NCBI RefSeq assembly: GCF_000002425.4 | Contig: NC_037267.1 | Coordinates: 11,299,334-11,363,333 of the forward strand | Source of the DNA: Physcomitrium patens | Lineage: Eukaryota > Streptophyta > Bryopsida > Funariales > Funariaceae | DNA: 64,000 nucleotides | Direction of reading: 5' to 3' | Shown here: positions 23,452-33,907 of the stretch, in pieces | Numbering within the stretch: position 1 is the first letter of the stretch | How the letters are laid out: every line of letters begins with the position of its first letter | The notes under the pieces: model-generated | What the model saw: only the letters and a program-made list of their open reading frames with translations | Databases searched by the model: none | What the model was told of the DNA's origin: nothing | Position numbers and translations under genes: made by a program

Positions 23452-24365
23452 ATGATGACTAACTAAAAGTGCCTTTTAGATAATGGTGCTATTTTTGAAA
23501 TAAATCTGCAATTGCAAGAAGTTCTTTATCATAGATCTTGTAATTGATTTTGACTATTGAATTTTTTTTGGAAAAGCTACTAGGTGAAGTTTATCATCTA
23601 TTCCTATTTGTGACAATATAGCACATAAAGCAAAGTCTGATGCATCTATTTTTATTAAAAATGGCTTAAAAAGTTGATGCAATATAAGATTGGTGCAAAA
23701 ACAAAGGTCATTTTCAAAGCTTCAAATATTGCTTTTATTTCTTTATTCCATTGAAATTTGTCTTTACAAGTCAAATGTGTAAGTCAAGCTATAACTTGAA
23801 AGAAGTCCTTGATAAAGATCCAATAGTAGTTAGCAAATTTCAAAAAATATTATATATTTCTTATTATTTTTAAAATCTTCTAATCTATAAGAATTTAAAT
23901 TTTTTTAAGATTTATTATAAGTCCATTATTTGAAACAATATATCCTAAAAAATTGGCTAGAATAGTGTGAAATATACACTTTTCAATCTTTATATAGAGT
24001 CCCACATCTCTTAATTTTTATAACACATAATAAATATGAAGTTCATATTTTATTGTATTCTTAGAATAGATTAAGATATTGCCTAGATAATAGATAACAA
24101 AATGATTCAAAAACTCTTAAAAGACATCATTTGTTAGATATTGAAAAGCTATTGGTATATTTGTAAGTTAAAAAGGCATGACATTATATTCAAAATGTCT
24201 ATACTTGGTTCAAAATATAATCTTTCATTCAATTTTTTTTATTTTTTTATTTTTTTTATTTTTTTTATTTTTTTATGCATACTAGATTGATATCTCTTTT
24301 AGATCTATTTTTATATAGATCTTAGTTTCACTCAAATGATCAAGAAGTTTAGATATTAAAAGTTG
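23452..24365 (-). pseudogene. C3 RNase H and reverse transcriptase, right part
   Basis: Minus-strand pol fragment matching C2 at about 35160-36050 in order: RNase H near 23470-23680, then the thumb and palm of RT. The palm region (plus-strand block GATATTGCCTAGATAATAG at about 24077) corresponds to the YLDD box of C2 but is altered. A T-rich simple-sequence insertion (TTTTATTTTTT repeats) sits at 24234-24276. It ends where the B2 LTR begins at about 24366. Nothing in it can be translated at length. Confidence 0.7.
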
Positions 24366-25676
24366 TGGTATTTTATTACGTTCAATCTTGTTTGAAAATG
24401 TACTAGACACTTTGTTGTGGAAGATGAAGTTATGTTTTATAAGTATTCAAGAAATCTTAATAGGTTTCATCTATATAAAAAGAATGCAATTCAAATTTCA
24501 ATCCAAAAGTGCTTAAAGCTAATTCAAAATGTTCAAAAACACTCTTTTTAATAACTTTAACTAAACAAAAATTCCAACTATATTATTACTTTTATAATTA
24601 GGTAATTTTGATTTCTCTTTGTAAATCCTAATCCTAGTTAGTGAGCTTCAGCAAGATATAATTCTCAATCTCACCATCCATTTGGTACAAAATTTTTCAC
24701 AAAAATGCTACTATAAGTCTTCTACATATTTAGAAAAATCAAACTAATTCAACTTATAAGATTGTGAGAAAACATCTTAATAATTATATTAATGTTACTT
24801 GGCCACCAACTTGAAAGTAAAAATAGTTATTTTAATAATAATTTCTCCTTCTTTAATTATTAAATTCAGCTCAAAATTAGTGTTTAGCTTGATTTTTAAG
24901 TCTTCTAATACCATGCCAAATTTTACCTTACTTCAACTAATTAGAACTTCAAGCACTGCAGAAATCCTACTTTATCCTAAATTGCTAACTTCTAATATCT
25001 TTTTGTACCAAAAATCAATAATCTATCAATCACACTATTAGATTATCAAAAAAAAATTTATGTATACTTAATATATCTAATTAATTAAGTATTATCAAAT
25101 TTTGAATTATAGATGTGACATCTATTGCCCTAATTGTATTATATAAATAAAAAATTACTAATACAAACCTTGATTTTAAACAACAATTGCAAAGTCATCT
25201 CAAATGTTTTGAAAAAAAAACCTTGTGCTTTATAATGAGCTTAAAGTTAGCTCTCCAATTATAGTTGCTTATCTCCAAACGCTTCCATACTTTATCTTTG
25301 GAGGTCATTTTAATAGCTAAAGGTCTAATTTTGACCCTATTCCATAAACAATCAATCCTTGGATATCACTTTAACCTATCATTGGAATTTAGAGCCCAAT
25401 TCTATCTTCAAATTAATTCTAGTATCAACCGAATTAATTATTTAGCTCTTCTATCATATTTTTATTAATTTATGAACTTTCTCAAGTAGTAAAAGAATTT
25501 TCACAACTTAAAAGATAAAATTAATAATTAAACTTTAATCTACTAATTATTAAGATACAAAAATAAAATATTTTTTTTAAATATCTAGAATTATTATTAA
25601 ATCAAGATGATTAGATGTTAATTAAAATTATATTTTTGATTATATTTTCACCATATAATTATCTTATAATACAACA
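24366..25676 (-). repeat. 3' LTR of family B element B2
   Basis: The right end CTTATAATACAACA at 25676 is the reverse complement of a family B LTR start (TGTTGTATTATAAG). The left end near 24366 (ATTACGTTCAAT, then GAAAATGTACTAGAC and TTGTTGTGGAAGATGAAG) matches LTR D at 5653-5710. It is followed by CCACCTCTTTTGAAC, the B2 purine tract on the minus strand. The exact left end is uncertain by several bases. Confidence 0.65.
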
Positions 25677-25981
25677 TCCACCTCTTTTGAACTTGTACAT
25701 CTTCCAATATGTGCCAAATAAATCATATGTCATAACTGGCATTATACTATATCTTCATTTTCTACATCAAATCCTTTATTATTATTATCACCATCCATTT
25801 CAGTATAATTATCTTCTTTAAAAAATTTGATATCTTAAGCATGATCCTCTACATTGATTTCTCTATCTCGTCTTTTGAAAATCTTCACTTTCTTCTTAGC
25901 AATAGGTATCTTCAACCTTGTACCATTCAATTCTTTTAATGAATATGTAGCATTATCATAGACTGTTACCACCACATACAG
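25677..25981 (-). pseudogene. B2 pol C-terminal tail
   Basis: Minus-strand reading gives YDNATYSLKELNGTRLKI near 25955-25905 and KVKIFKRRDREINVED, almost collinear with the B1 tail (HDNATYSLRELDGTKLKI and RVKIFKRRHAEMNMED at 16848-16965). A stop follows. The frame upstream is broken by LTR E inserted at 25982 and continues as the integrase core at 41999-42766. Confidence 0.8.
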
Positions 25982-26846
25982 TGTCGTATTATGTAAAGTC
26001 TTCCTTGAGAATGCATTGAGTACCTGGCTATAGAAGGTAGAATGGAAATTGCAACAAAAAAATCTTAACTCTAATAGAATATTAAATAAACTCTAATTAA
26101 ACCTTAACAATACCAATCAAGCTTTAATCAAATTAAAAAAAAAAACCTTAAAGAAATTACAAAAGAAATAATAAAAAATCTTAAAAGAATTCAAAAGAAA
26201 TCTACAATAAATCTTAAAAGTAACTTTAAGAAATTTTAAAAAAATATTAGAATAAATACAAATATATTTTAAATAAATCTCAACAAAATTCTAATTTAAT
26301 CTGACTTGAAACTATAATAGAATTTAATCAAATTTTAGGCCAAATCCTAAATCTTAAGCAACTTTTAAATTATAGTCCAACTCTAAATCCTAACTAAATT
26401 CTAACAAAATCTTAAATCCTAACTTAATCTTAATCCTAAACCAAATCCTAACCAAAATCTAATCAACTCAATCTAATCTTAATATAGTTTAGAACCTCAA
26501 TATCTATCAATTAAAGCATTGATATTACTTAAAATTTTATACATTTTCTAGTAATTAAATTGGTAATAAGCATAGAAAATTTGAAGAGAATCAAACTTAT
26601 CAAATAGAAAAAAAATATCAAAATCTGCTTCAGTATCAGCCAACCTCCTTCTTCAACCTTGATGTTGGTCTTTTAGTACCAATATTTTCTTTTCATACTA
26701 TTCAATTATTTTTAAAATTCACATATGTATAGCAAATCAAGTTTATTACCCTCATACATAAATTTCACTCCAATCCAACTAATAGATTGCTAAAGATCTT
26801 AGAAATCCTAATTATCCTTCAAAGTCTAATTTTCAAGACCTCAATC
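25982..26846 (-). repeat. family B LTR E, left part
   Basis: Starts TGTCGTATTATGTAAAG, the reverse of the B1 LTR end, followed by CCTTGAGAATGCATTGAG as in LTR D. From about 26050 to 26480 it holds a run of CCTAACCAAATC / AATCTTAATC-type short repeats in the place where LTR D has its 20-bp minisatellite. It is split by the copia element at 26847 and resumes at 41331. The left flank is ACAG (25978-25981). Confidence 0.8.
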
Positions 26847-27257
26847 TGTTAAAATAAAAGTAGAATAAGTTACTTTATAGAGGATATTAACTTAGATAAG
26901 TTGCTAGTGGTCAAAGGTTTGACTCTTGGTATATGGTAAGGGCATCCAATGGATATAGGACGAAGTTATGGACCAAGAGTCAAAGTCAAAAGGATAAAGT
27001 ATTAATAAGGAAATATCCAAAGACTAAGTATGAGTCATTAGTATGTGTCATAGGATACCCTCGAGGCTCGTGAGATGCCAAAAGGATCATACGGCCGCAT
27101 GTGTAAAAGTCAAAGAGTAGAAGTTATCTTTTAGGATAGCAACCACTACCTATAAGTAATGGGTATTGGAAGTGACAGACATCTTATTCCATACTCTCTT
27201 TGTATGCAACCTTGCTCATGCTAAGTGTTGTGTCTTCAAAGTACTTATTTTTTAATA
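26847..27257 (+). repeat. 5' LTR of the copia element
   Basis: Begins TGTTAAAATAAAAGTAG and ends TTTTAATA; it matches 40915-41325 throughout, including GGTTTGACTCTT and CATCCAATGGATATA. The end TA instead of CA is inferred from the duplication flanks; an end two bases later would also be possible. Confidence 0.85.
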
Positions 27258-27812
27258 CGTTATGGATCCACTCACCTTTACTTGTGAGTTTTGAAGTACT
27301 TTGAAGTCTTTCTTGTTGTGAAGAATAGATCTTATAGTTGTTGCTCAAGTTTGAGTTTGCTCTCTTCCAACCCTTCTTATGTATCTAGTTGTTGTAGTTT
27401 TTACTCTTACTTGTTGTTAAGTGCATTGATAGTCTTAGTTGTTGTTAGACTCTATTTAATGATATTTTAGAACTTGAGTATTGTATTTCTTTTTTGAGTT
27501 TCATCATCGGTGCTCTAATTTTGTGCTTTCATATACTTAACTTCATAAGAGATTCTCTTATTATTATAAGAAGTATTTTGTGTGATTAGAGGGGTGATTG
27601 AAGAATGGCAAAGCTTATGTAAGAGGTTTAGATTGAGTATAAGACTTGTGAGAAGTCTTATATATGAAGTTGAGAGTGATACAAGAGTGAAATCATTTGT
27701 ATAATTACAAAGAGGGCATTCTGGGTTTCTAAGGCAGCAACATCTTCTTGTTGATTTTGAGAGTTCTATCTTTTCTTTTCTTGATTTTCTTTCACATATT
27801 CCTTTCCTAGAC
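27258..27812 (+). other. copia leader (untranslated)
   Basis: About 555 bp between the 5' LTR and the Gag start. No tRNA primer-binding sequence of the usual TGG type is obvious directly after the LTR (TTATGGATCCACTC is the nearest). No open frame of note on the sense strand. Confidence 0.6.
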
Positions 27813-29724
27813 ATGGCTTCAAATAAAGGTGAGAGCTTGAGAGTGATTGAAAAGTTTAGAGGTGACAATTTTTACCATTCGAAGAAGAAAATGGAGCTTT
27901 TGTTGGCTTCATTGGACCTTTGGGACATTATTGATGAAAGTGAAGACCCTCCAAGTGACAATGTTGATATCGAGGTGAAGAAGGAGTACAAACATTGTAA
28001 AAAGAAGGCTTTTGGAATAATTACAACAAACCTTGATGATGCCAATTTTTCACATGTTATAGCTTGCAATGGACCAGCGGAAGCATAGAAGACTCTTTGC
28101 AACATCTATGAGAGTAGAAACCTTGTCAACATCCCTTTGACAAGGAGGAAGTTCTTGACAGTAAAGATGGAAGAAGGAAATGACCTCATGGCTCATCTTA
28201 ACAAGGTAAAAGCACTTGCTAACCAACTAGCAGTTGTTAACAAACCAGCTAATGATAAAGACATTGTGTTGATATTACTCATGAGCCTTTCAGAATCTTA
28301 CAACTACTTCATTGTGGCATTGGAGTCCATCAACATGAAGGAGCTTATCATGAACTATGTTACATCAAGACTTGCCCATGAAGTGACTAAGAGGAAAGAA
28401 AAGGAGCTTGCAAGTGATGATTCACCTCTATTTTCAAGACAAGGCAAAGGTAGCTATTCTTTCTAATATGATAATTCAAAAAGTAATATGAAGAATTGCT
28501 ATATTTGTAGAAAATTAGGTCATTTTGATACAAATTACTATAAGGCCAAGAAAGGAGATAGAGAGAATGCAAATAATACTAGTGATAGTTTTGGTAGAGA
28601 TGAGTATGCTTTCTTGGCAAGAGAAGGAGCCTCCTTGGCTAAATTTTCGAAGTGGATTATAGATTCAGGTGCTACTAAGCACATGACACCATATAAATGT
28701 TCATTTAACATTTATGAAGAAATTCCAGCAACAAAAGTGTGGTTGAGAGACAATGGCATGGTATAAGCCATTGAAATTGGCTCCATTGTGGTGGAGATTA
28801 TTGTGAAGGACCAAATCAAGAGGATCACATTGAAGGAAGTTTTAAATGTTCCAAAAATGAAGAAGAACCTCCTTTTGGTGATCAAACTTGTATCACATAG
28901 TTATAAAATTTAATTTGATATGAATGGATGTTTTGTGAAGACATTGGATGGCCAACATGTTGCCAAAGGCCTTAGAAATGAAAATCTCTACTTCATCAAT
29001 TGCAAGAAGGTTAATGGAGTTGAAGTGGCGGCATTTACTGATTTTTCACAAGATCAAGACAAGTTTGGAATTTGGCATCAACGACTTGGTCATTTGAATG
29101 CCAAATACATGAAGGAGCTCCAATCCATGGTAAGTGGCTTGGATCTTAGTCAATTCAGCTACAATACCATGACACTTGCTTATGAAGGATGTATATAAGG
29201 CAAACAACAAAAGACTTCATTTCTAAGTGGAGTTGCAACACGTGCAACAAAATTATTGAAGATTGTGCACTTTGATGTTTGTAGACCAATGAAGACACCA
29301 TCATTTGGAAGAACAAGGTATTTTGTCACATTCATAAATGACTTTTCAAGAAAGGTGTGGATTTACATCGTTAAAGCTAAAAATGAATGTTTCTCAAGGT
29401 TTAAGGAGTTTAAGGCTCTTGTAGAGAAACAATGTGAGTGCAAGATCAAAGTGTTGAGAATGGACAATGGAGGTGAATACATGTCAAAGCATTTTGATGA
29501 ATTCATAAAGATTCAAGGTATTGCAAGACAAACCTCTATTCCTTACATTCTACAACAAAATGGAGTTATTGAAAGAGAAAATCAGACCATTGAAGAGAAA
29601 GCAAGGAATATGTTTCATACACAAAATCTTGGGCATGAGTATTGGATGAAAGTTGTGGTAAATGCAGTGTACATAAGGAATATGTGTCCTATAAGTGCAC
29701 TTACATCAATGACTCCATAAGAAG
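27813..29724 (+). pseudogene. copia gag, protease and integrase (first half)
   Basis: Translation from the ATG at 27813 gives Gag, with a UBN2-type core up to about 28460 and a C-terminal knuckle CYICRKLGHFDTNYYKAKK at 28497-28553 whose last cysteine is missing. Protease has WIIDSGATKHMT near 28656, with D-S-G-A intact. Integrase has the HQRLGHLN finger near 29080 and catalytic residues in HFDVC, RMDNGGEY and QNGVIERENQT near 29270-29590. Stops occur at 28086, 28464, 28764, 28911, 29196 and 29718. The open frame ends at the C2 insertion. Confidence 0.88.
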
Positions 29725-29729
29725 CTTGG

Positions 29730-30290
29730 TGTTAAGGACAAGAACTCGATAAAAAAGAAATTCAGACAAGTGAGCCTTCTCTCAAAGAAAGGTAACAAAA
29801 TATAAATAAACAAGTATGTATATTGAAAGAGAAACTAGAATGGCTATTGCCAAAAGACAAGAAAACTAGAGACCCTTGAAACTAGACTAGAAGCAAGAAA
29901 GAAGTTGACAAGAGTGAAGAGGGCTTCATTTTTATCTCTATATATACTATCTAACTAGGGGCTACATGGCGATGTTCTATAGGACCTCCAATATATGTTG
30001 ACTTTGTAAGACACATGCCTTGACTTACAAGGCAAGTTTTTCTACGTGTGGACCACATAGTTAGCTTGAATTTCAAGCTAATAACATGTGTGGCACATGG
30101 CCAACTTGTTGACCACGTTTTTAATCCAAAAAGTCAATTAAAGATACCTATAAAGTCAAAGTAGCATCTATGAAGCTTCTAGGAAGCTTCTATATTAAAT
30201 ATTATAGAATTAATTTATTTTTACCTACTTTTACTTACTTCCACCTATTTGTATTTGTAATTATTAGCTTACAAGAGTATGTTCGTGATA
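29730..30290 (-). repeat. 3' LTR of C2 (561 bp)
   Basis: In the plus reading it begins TGTTAAGGACAAGAAC and ends GTTCGTGATA (the terminal CA is now TA). It is the same length as 38147-38707 and about 93% identical over the first 90 bp compared by eye. The segment TTGACAAGAGT is at 29905-29915 and a TATATATA box lies about 30 bp beyond it. Confidence 0.93.
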
Positions 30291-30696
30291 TTATCCTCCC
30301 TTCTAGGAACGAGTTCCATGAGGAGCGGTCATCATTTGTTGAGGAAATCTATGATGCAACTAATTGTATTCACCACATATTTTGATCTTTGTTCTCTTCG
30401 AAGATGATTGATAGGACCTCTCAACCATCGGTAGTGTCTCATACCAAGGAAGGAAGACGACCCAGTTATTTGATCATTGTTGAGGCCTTCATAACTTTCT
30501 TCGAATAGAATATTTGAAACACCATCAGGAGTTGTTCCTACCTCTACCAAAATCACCAAACATCGAGAGTCCCTTCCCAAATCATGATACCAAACGCGTT
30601 GTATCTCGCCATCTGTCCGAAGAAGAATATGTCGTTCTTGAAGATCTTTATCTCGATTGCGTCGTCTTGAAGGTTGTGAAAATCATAATTTCTTGT
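30291..30696 (-). pseudogene. conserved 3' segment of C2 after the chromodomain
   Basis: A minus-strand frame, open for about 115 codons from roughly 30680 to 30333, reads RHILLRTDGEIQRVWYHDLG, then DGVSNILFEESYEGLNNDQ, then HYRWLRGPINHLRREQRS and CIIDFLNK. C3 (3471-3760), C1 (21455-21560) and the copy at 42783-42957 share these blocks. C2/C3 nucleotide differences fall largely in third positions. I do not recognise the protein. It lies between the chromodomain stop (32192) and the polypurine tract AGAAGGGAGGATAA on the minus strand. Confidence 0.55.
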
Positions 30697-30700
30697 CCGG

Positions 30701-32029
30701 TGTTGTGTTGTAGTTCAGCTATTATATGAAAATAATGTAATTATGTACTTAATATATAATTTATTAAGTAACATAGTGAGAGCCATGTTAATAGATTTTA
30801 GTTGGTTGTAGAATATAATTTGATTATTACTTTGAAAAGAGGTTGTTTAAAAAGATTACTATAGAATTTGTATAACTTTAATTTCCTTTTGATAGTGGCT
30901 TTTAAGATTGGTTTTGGTTGATAGTAACTTCTAAATATTTAGAGTCACCTTTGTTAGACATTGGTGACATTTGAAAACTTATTTTGGTTCTTTTATTTGG
31001 TGTTTAGAGCATAAATTATGTAAATCTTATAAGAAAAAGGATTGAAGAAGGATTTTGGTAGCAAAGGGAGTAATTAGGGCACCAATATAGATGAATGGAG
31101 ATGAAAAATAAAAAAATCTCCATTCCTATTGGTCAAAAATCATGACCAATGGGCTTTGAGGAGGCTGCCCGAGGCCATATTAGGGATTAGGGTTACTTTC
31201 TCGAGCCCATTCAAACATTGAAGGCTAGGGTCAGAAGGTTTAGGTTTTCAATTAAGGTTTTGGTGCAAGTTTTGTATCATTTGGGGTTTTTATGAAGAAG
31301 TTATAGGCACTCAAAGTTAAGGTGTTAGTTTTGGACCTATTGTCACTCTTTTGGGCATAACGCACGCATACAGATAGCAATTGAGGATCGGTGACTGCAA
31401 ATGGAGAGAACACTTTTGCGACTATACTTTTTGTATACTGCTTACTAGATTATAAGTTGGAATGAAGGAGTTATTGGATTTTGAAGTCAGCACATGCAAT
31501 CTAAGGGTAGTAAGTAAACCGATTTACTAGTGTTTGTTTCTTGAGCTATGTCTTGAGCAATTTGACACAGTTTTGGCTCAAAATTTCAAGGGATGTGTAA
31601 TTTCATATTAGTAAACTTTGTGCATAACTTTTATGACATTTGGAATTCAGGTTTTTGAGATATAAGGAAAATAGTTTTTTGGGTGCTTATAAATTAGGGT
31701 TTGGAGTGTCTGCTAGGGTTTCTTAGATGCCAAAAGATTGGGAGTGATTTTGTGGTTGGTTTCTTTTGTGGTAAAATAAAAGGATAAATTCTACCTATCT
31801 TGTAAATTTGAAACAAATTGAACGGATAGATCAATAGTTATGATTTTCTAAAGTTCGGGGCGAGAAAACCCCTTCACGGAAAAAATATGTTTTGAAGGAA
31901 TTTTGTTATATTTGGAGTTTTATACAAAAAAATAAAGGAGTTTTGGGAGCCAAGAAAAGAATCATAGAAAGGTTTAAGGTACACTCTCTATAGCTAGATA
32001 TCTAGTGTATTCCCAGATAGCAAATAACA
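30701..32029 (+). repeat. family B LTR A, single LTR in C2
   Basis: Begins TGTTGTGTTGTAGTTCAGC after CCGG (30697-30700). It shares with LTR B and the reverse of LTR C the blocks CCATATTAGG-ATTAGGGTT, CATGACCAATGGGCTTTGAG and GGCTAGGGTCAGAAGG. Similarity to LTR B fades after about 31870, and the right end is uncertain (32029 to 32040); no clear CCGG copy is seen there. Confidence 0.7.
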
Positions 32030-32656
32030 CCATAGGACATAGGCAGGTTAGCAAATGAAGGCTCTTGAGTCGAATCCGCTAGTTGTTGGTTCTCCATCTC
32101 CTAAGCATCACAACTACAAAGAATCTAAAAACAAGGATTGAAAGTAGAATGTTATCTTGCCTAGATGTTGTTTCTTTTATAAAGAAGGTTTTCATCTTGA
32201 TTTTGATGGATGTCGTTGATGAAAACTCTCCACCGCCTTTGCTCCATTTGCAAGATTCTTTATTGGCTCTCATGTGCGTTCACTAATATCATATCCACGC
32301 CAATGGACAAGATATTCCAATTTATTTTGATGGCGCCTTGAATCTAAGACTTCTTCTACTTCGAACTCTTCATTATTGTCCACTTCTATAGGAGGAGGTG
32401 GAGCTTATCGTCTTCTTGATATGTCCACTATCTTGTATGGTTCAAGAAAAGACACGTGGAATACTTGATAGATTTTCATTGACTTCGATCGATGTAAATG
32501 ATATGCAACTAGATTGATTGGTGTAGTGATAAAAAATGGTCCAAGTCTTCGATAGTCCAACTTGTAACAAGGACGAGTGGTCTTGATGTTGCGACGAAGT
32601 AGCCATACCTTATCACCTAAGAGGAATGGTGGTTGTTCCTTTCATTAGACATCCGC
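32030..32656 (-). pseudogene. C2 integrase C-terminus and chromodomain
   Basis: Minus-strand reading from 32630 gives GDKVWLLRRNIKTTRPC, the GPY/F-like region RLGPFFITTP, then YQVFHVSFLEPYK, a stop, and a chromodomain with [19 protein letters not shown] and LVHWRGYDI, followed by FHQRHPSKSR and a stop at 32192-32194. The tryptophan expected late in the domain is a TGA in this copy. Further downstream a short frame MENQQLADSTQEPSFANLP begins at about 32095 and runs into LTR A; it might be the start of the conserved 3' segment. Confidence 0.82.
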
Positions 32657-33907
32657 TGTCGTACTGTAATTACTTACAGTATGTAAAAATTAGTGAAAAC
32701 ATGTAATATGTTTATAAGCCTTAATGTGAGTTAGAATAGTTATTATGTTAATTTAAAATGAATTGAAATAAGAAAAATTATTTGGAAGTTAATCTAGTTT
32801 GATCATAGAGTTTATATTATATAGGATTTAGATAGTTAGTATAAAGATTAAGGAAAGGGAGGAATTAAAAGATGAAAATATAAATAGAAGGAGGCTTATT
32901 GGGAAGGATGAAAGTAAGGCATGGTTGGATGAAGGTAAGGGGTGAAGAACTTCATCCCTATTGGTCGAATACCATGCCCAATGGGCTTTGAGGAGGCTAT
33001 CCGAGGCCATATTAGGAATTAGGGTTCCTCTTTCGAGGCCATTCGAGCTTTTGAGGCTAGGGTCAGAAGGTTTAGGGTTTTGGGTATAATTTGGGTGAAG
33101 ATTTTGTGTGATTTCGAGTTTTAATGGAAAAGATATGAATGTTCAAAGATAAGGTGTCAATTTCGTACCTACTGTCACTTCTTTTGGGCATCACATACGA
33201 ATACGGAGAGCAATGGAAGATCGGCGACTGGATTTGGAGGGAGCATTTTCTCGGCTACACATTCTACTTACTGTATAGTGAATTCTAAGATTGGGTGAAG
33301 GAGTTATGAGGCGTTGAAGACAACACTTGTAATTTGAAGGCAGTAAGTATATCGTTTTGTTGCTAGTTATGGGTGAAGCCATATCTTAAGTTTCTGGACG
33401 AATTTTTGGCTCAAAATTTCCACAAGTGTGTGTAATTGAGTTAAAAAGCTTTAGATCAAAGTTTCATAGTATTTGAATAATTACTTTGTGAGATATGATG
33501 GAAGTTGTACACGGGTGTAAAAAAGCTAGGGTTTGAAGCTAAAGTTAGGGTTTTCAAGATATCACAAGATCCAAGACGAATTTACGGTTGAATTTTGGTG
33601 TCGTAGTTGCTGAAGATATATCAGTACTCCATGTAAAATTTGGAGTTGTTTAGACGGTTAGATCGTAAGTTCTGAGCTGTTGAACTTCGGGAAAAATTCC
33701 TCATAAGGATATATAAGTTTTTTATAACACCTTATCAAATATTTTTGTGTTCTTTGGATTTTAAGGCTTGTATATTGATGTAATTTCTCCAAAGGACAGG
33801 AGTTTATATATATAAAATTGTTATCCTTATATTTCAAACTTGATTGAGTATTTAGTAACAGCCAGAAGCCCAGCGCTTTCTTGAGGCAAACTCTCTCTAC
33901 CTCGACA
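32657..33907 (+). repeat. family B LTR B, single LTR in C2 (1251 bp)
   Basis: TGTCGTACTGTAATTAC to TCTACCTCGACA, flanked by perfect CCGC (32653-32656 and 33908-33911). It interrupts C2 integrase after the EAQEQQKVNA segment. It is the reverse of LTR C in C1 and shares the family B LTR ends, with no internal domains, as expected for recombination between two LTRs. Confidence 0.9.

Noticed and set aside
30580..30620. TTTGGTATCATGA on the minus strand as a methionine tRNA primer-binding site
   Set aside because: It is not next to an LTR end; it lies inside the conserved C2/C3 3' frame (VWYHD).
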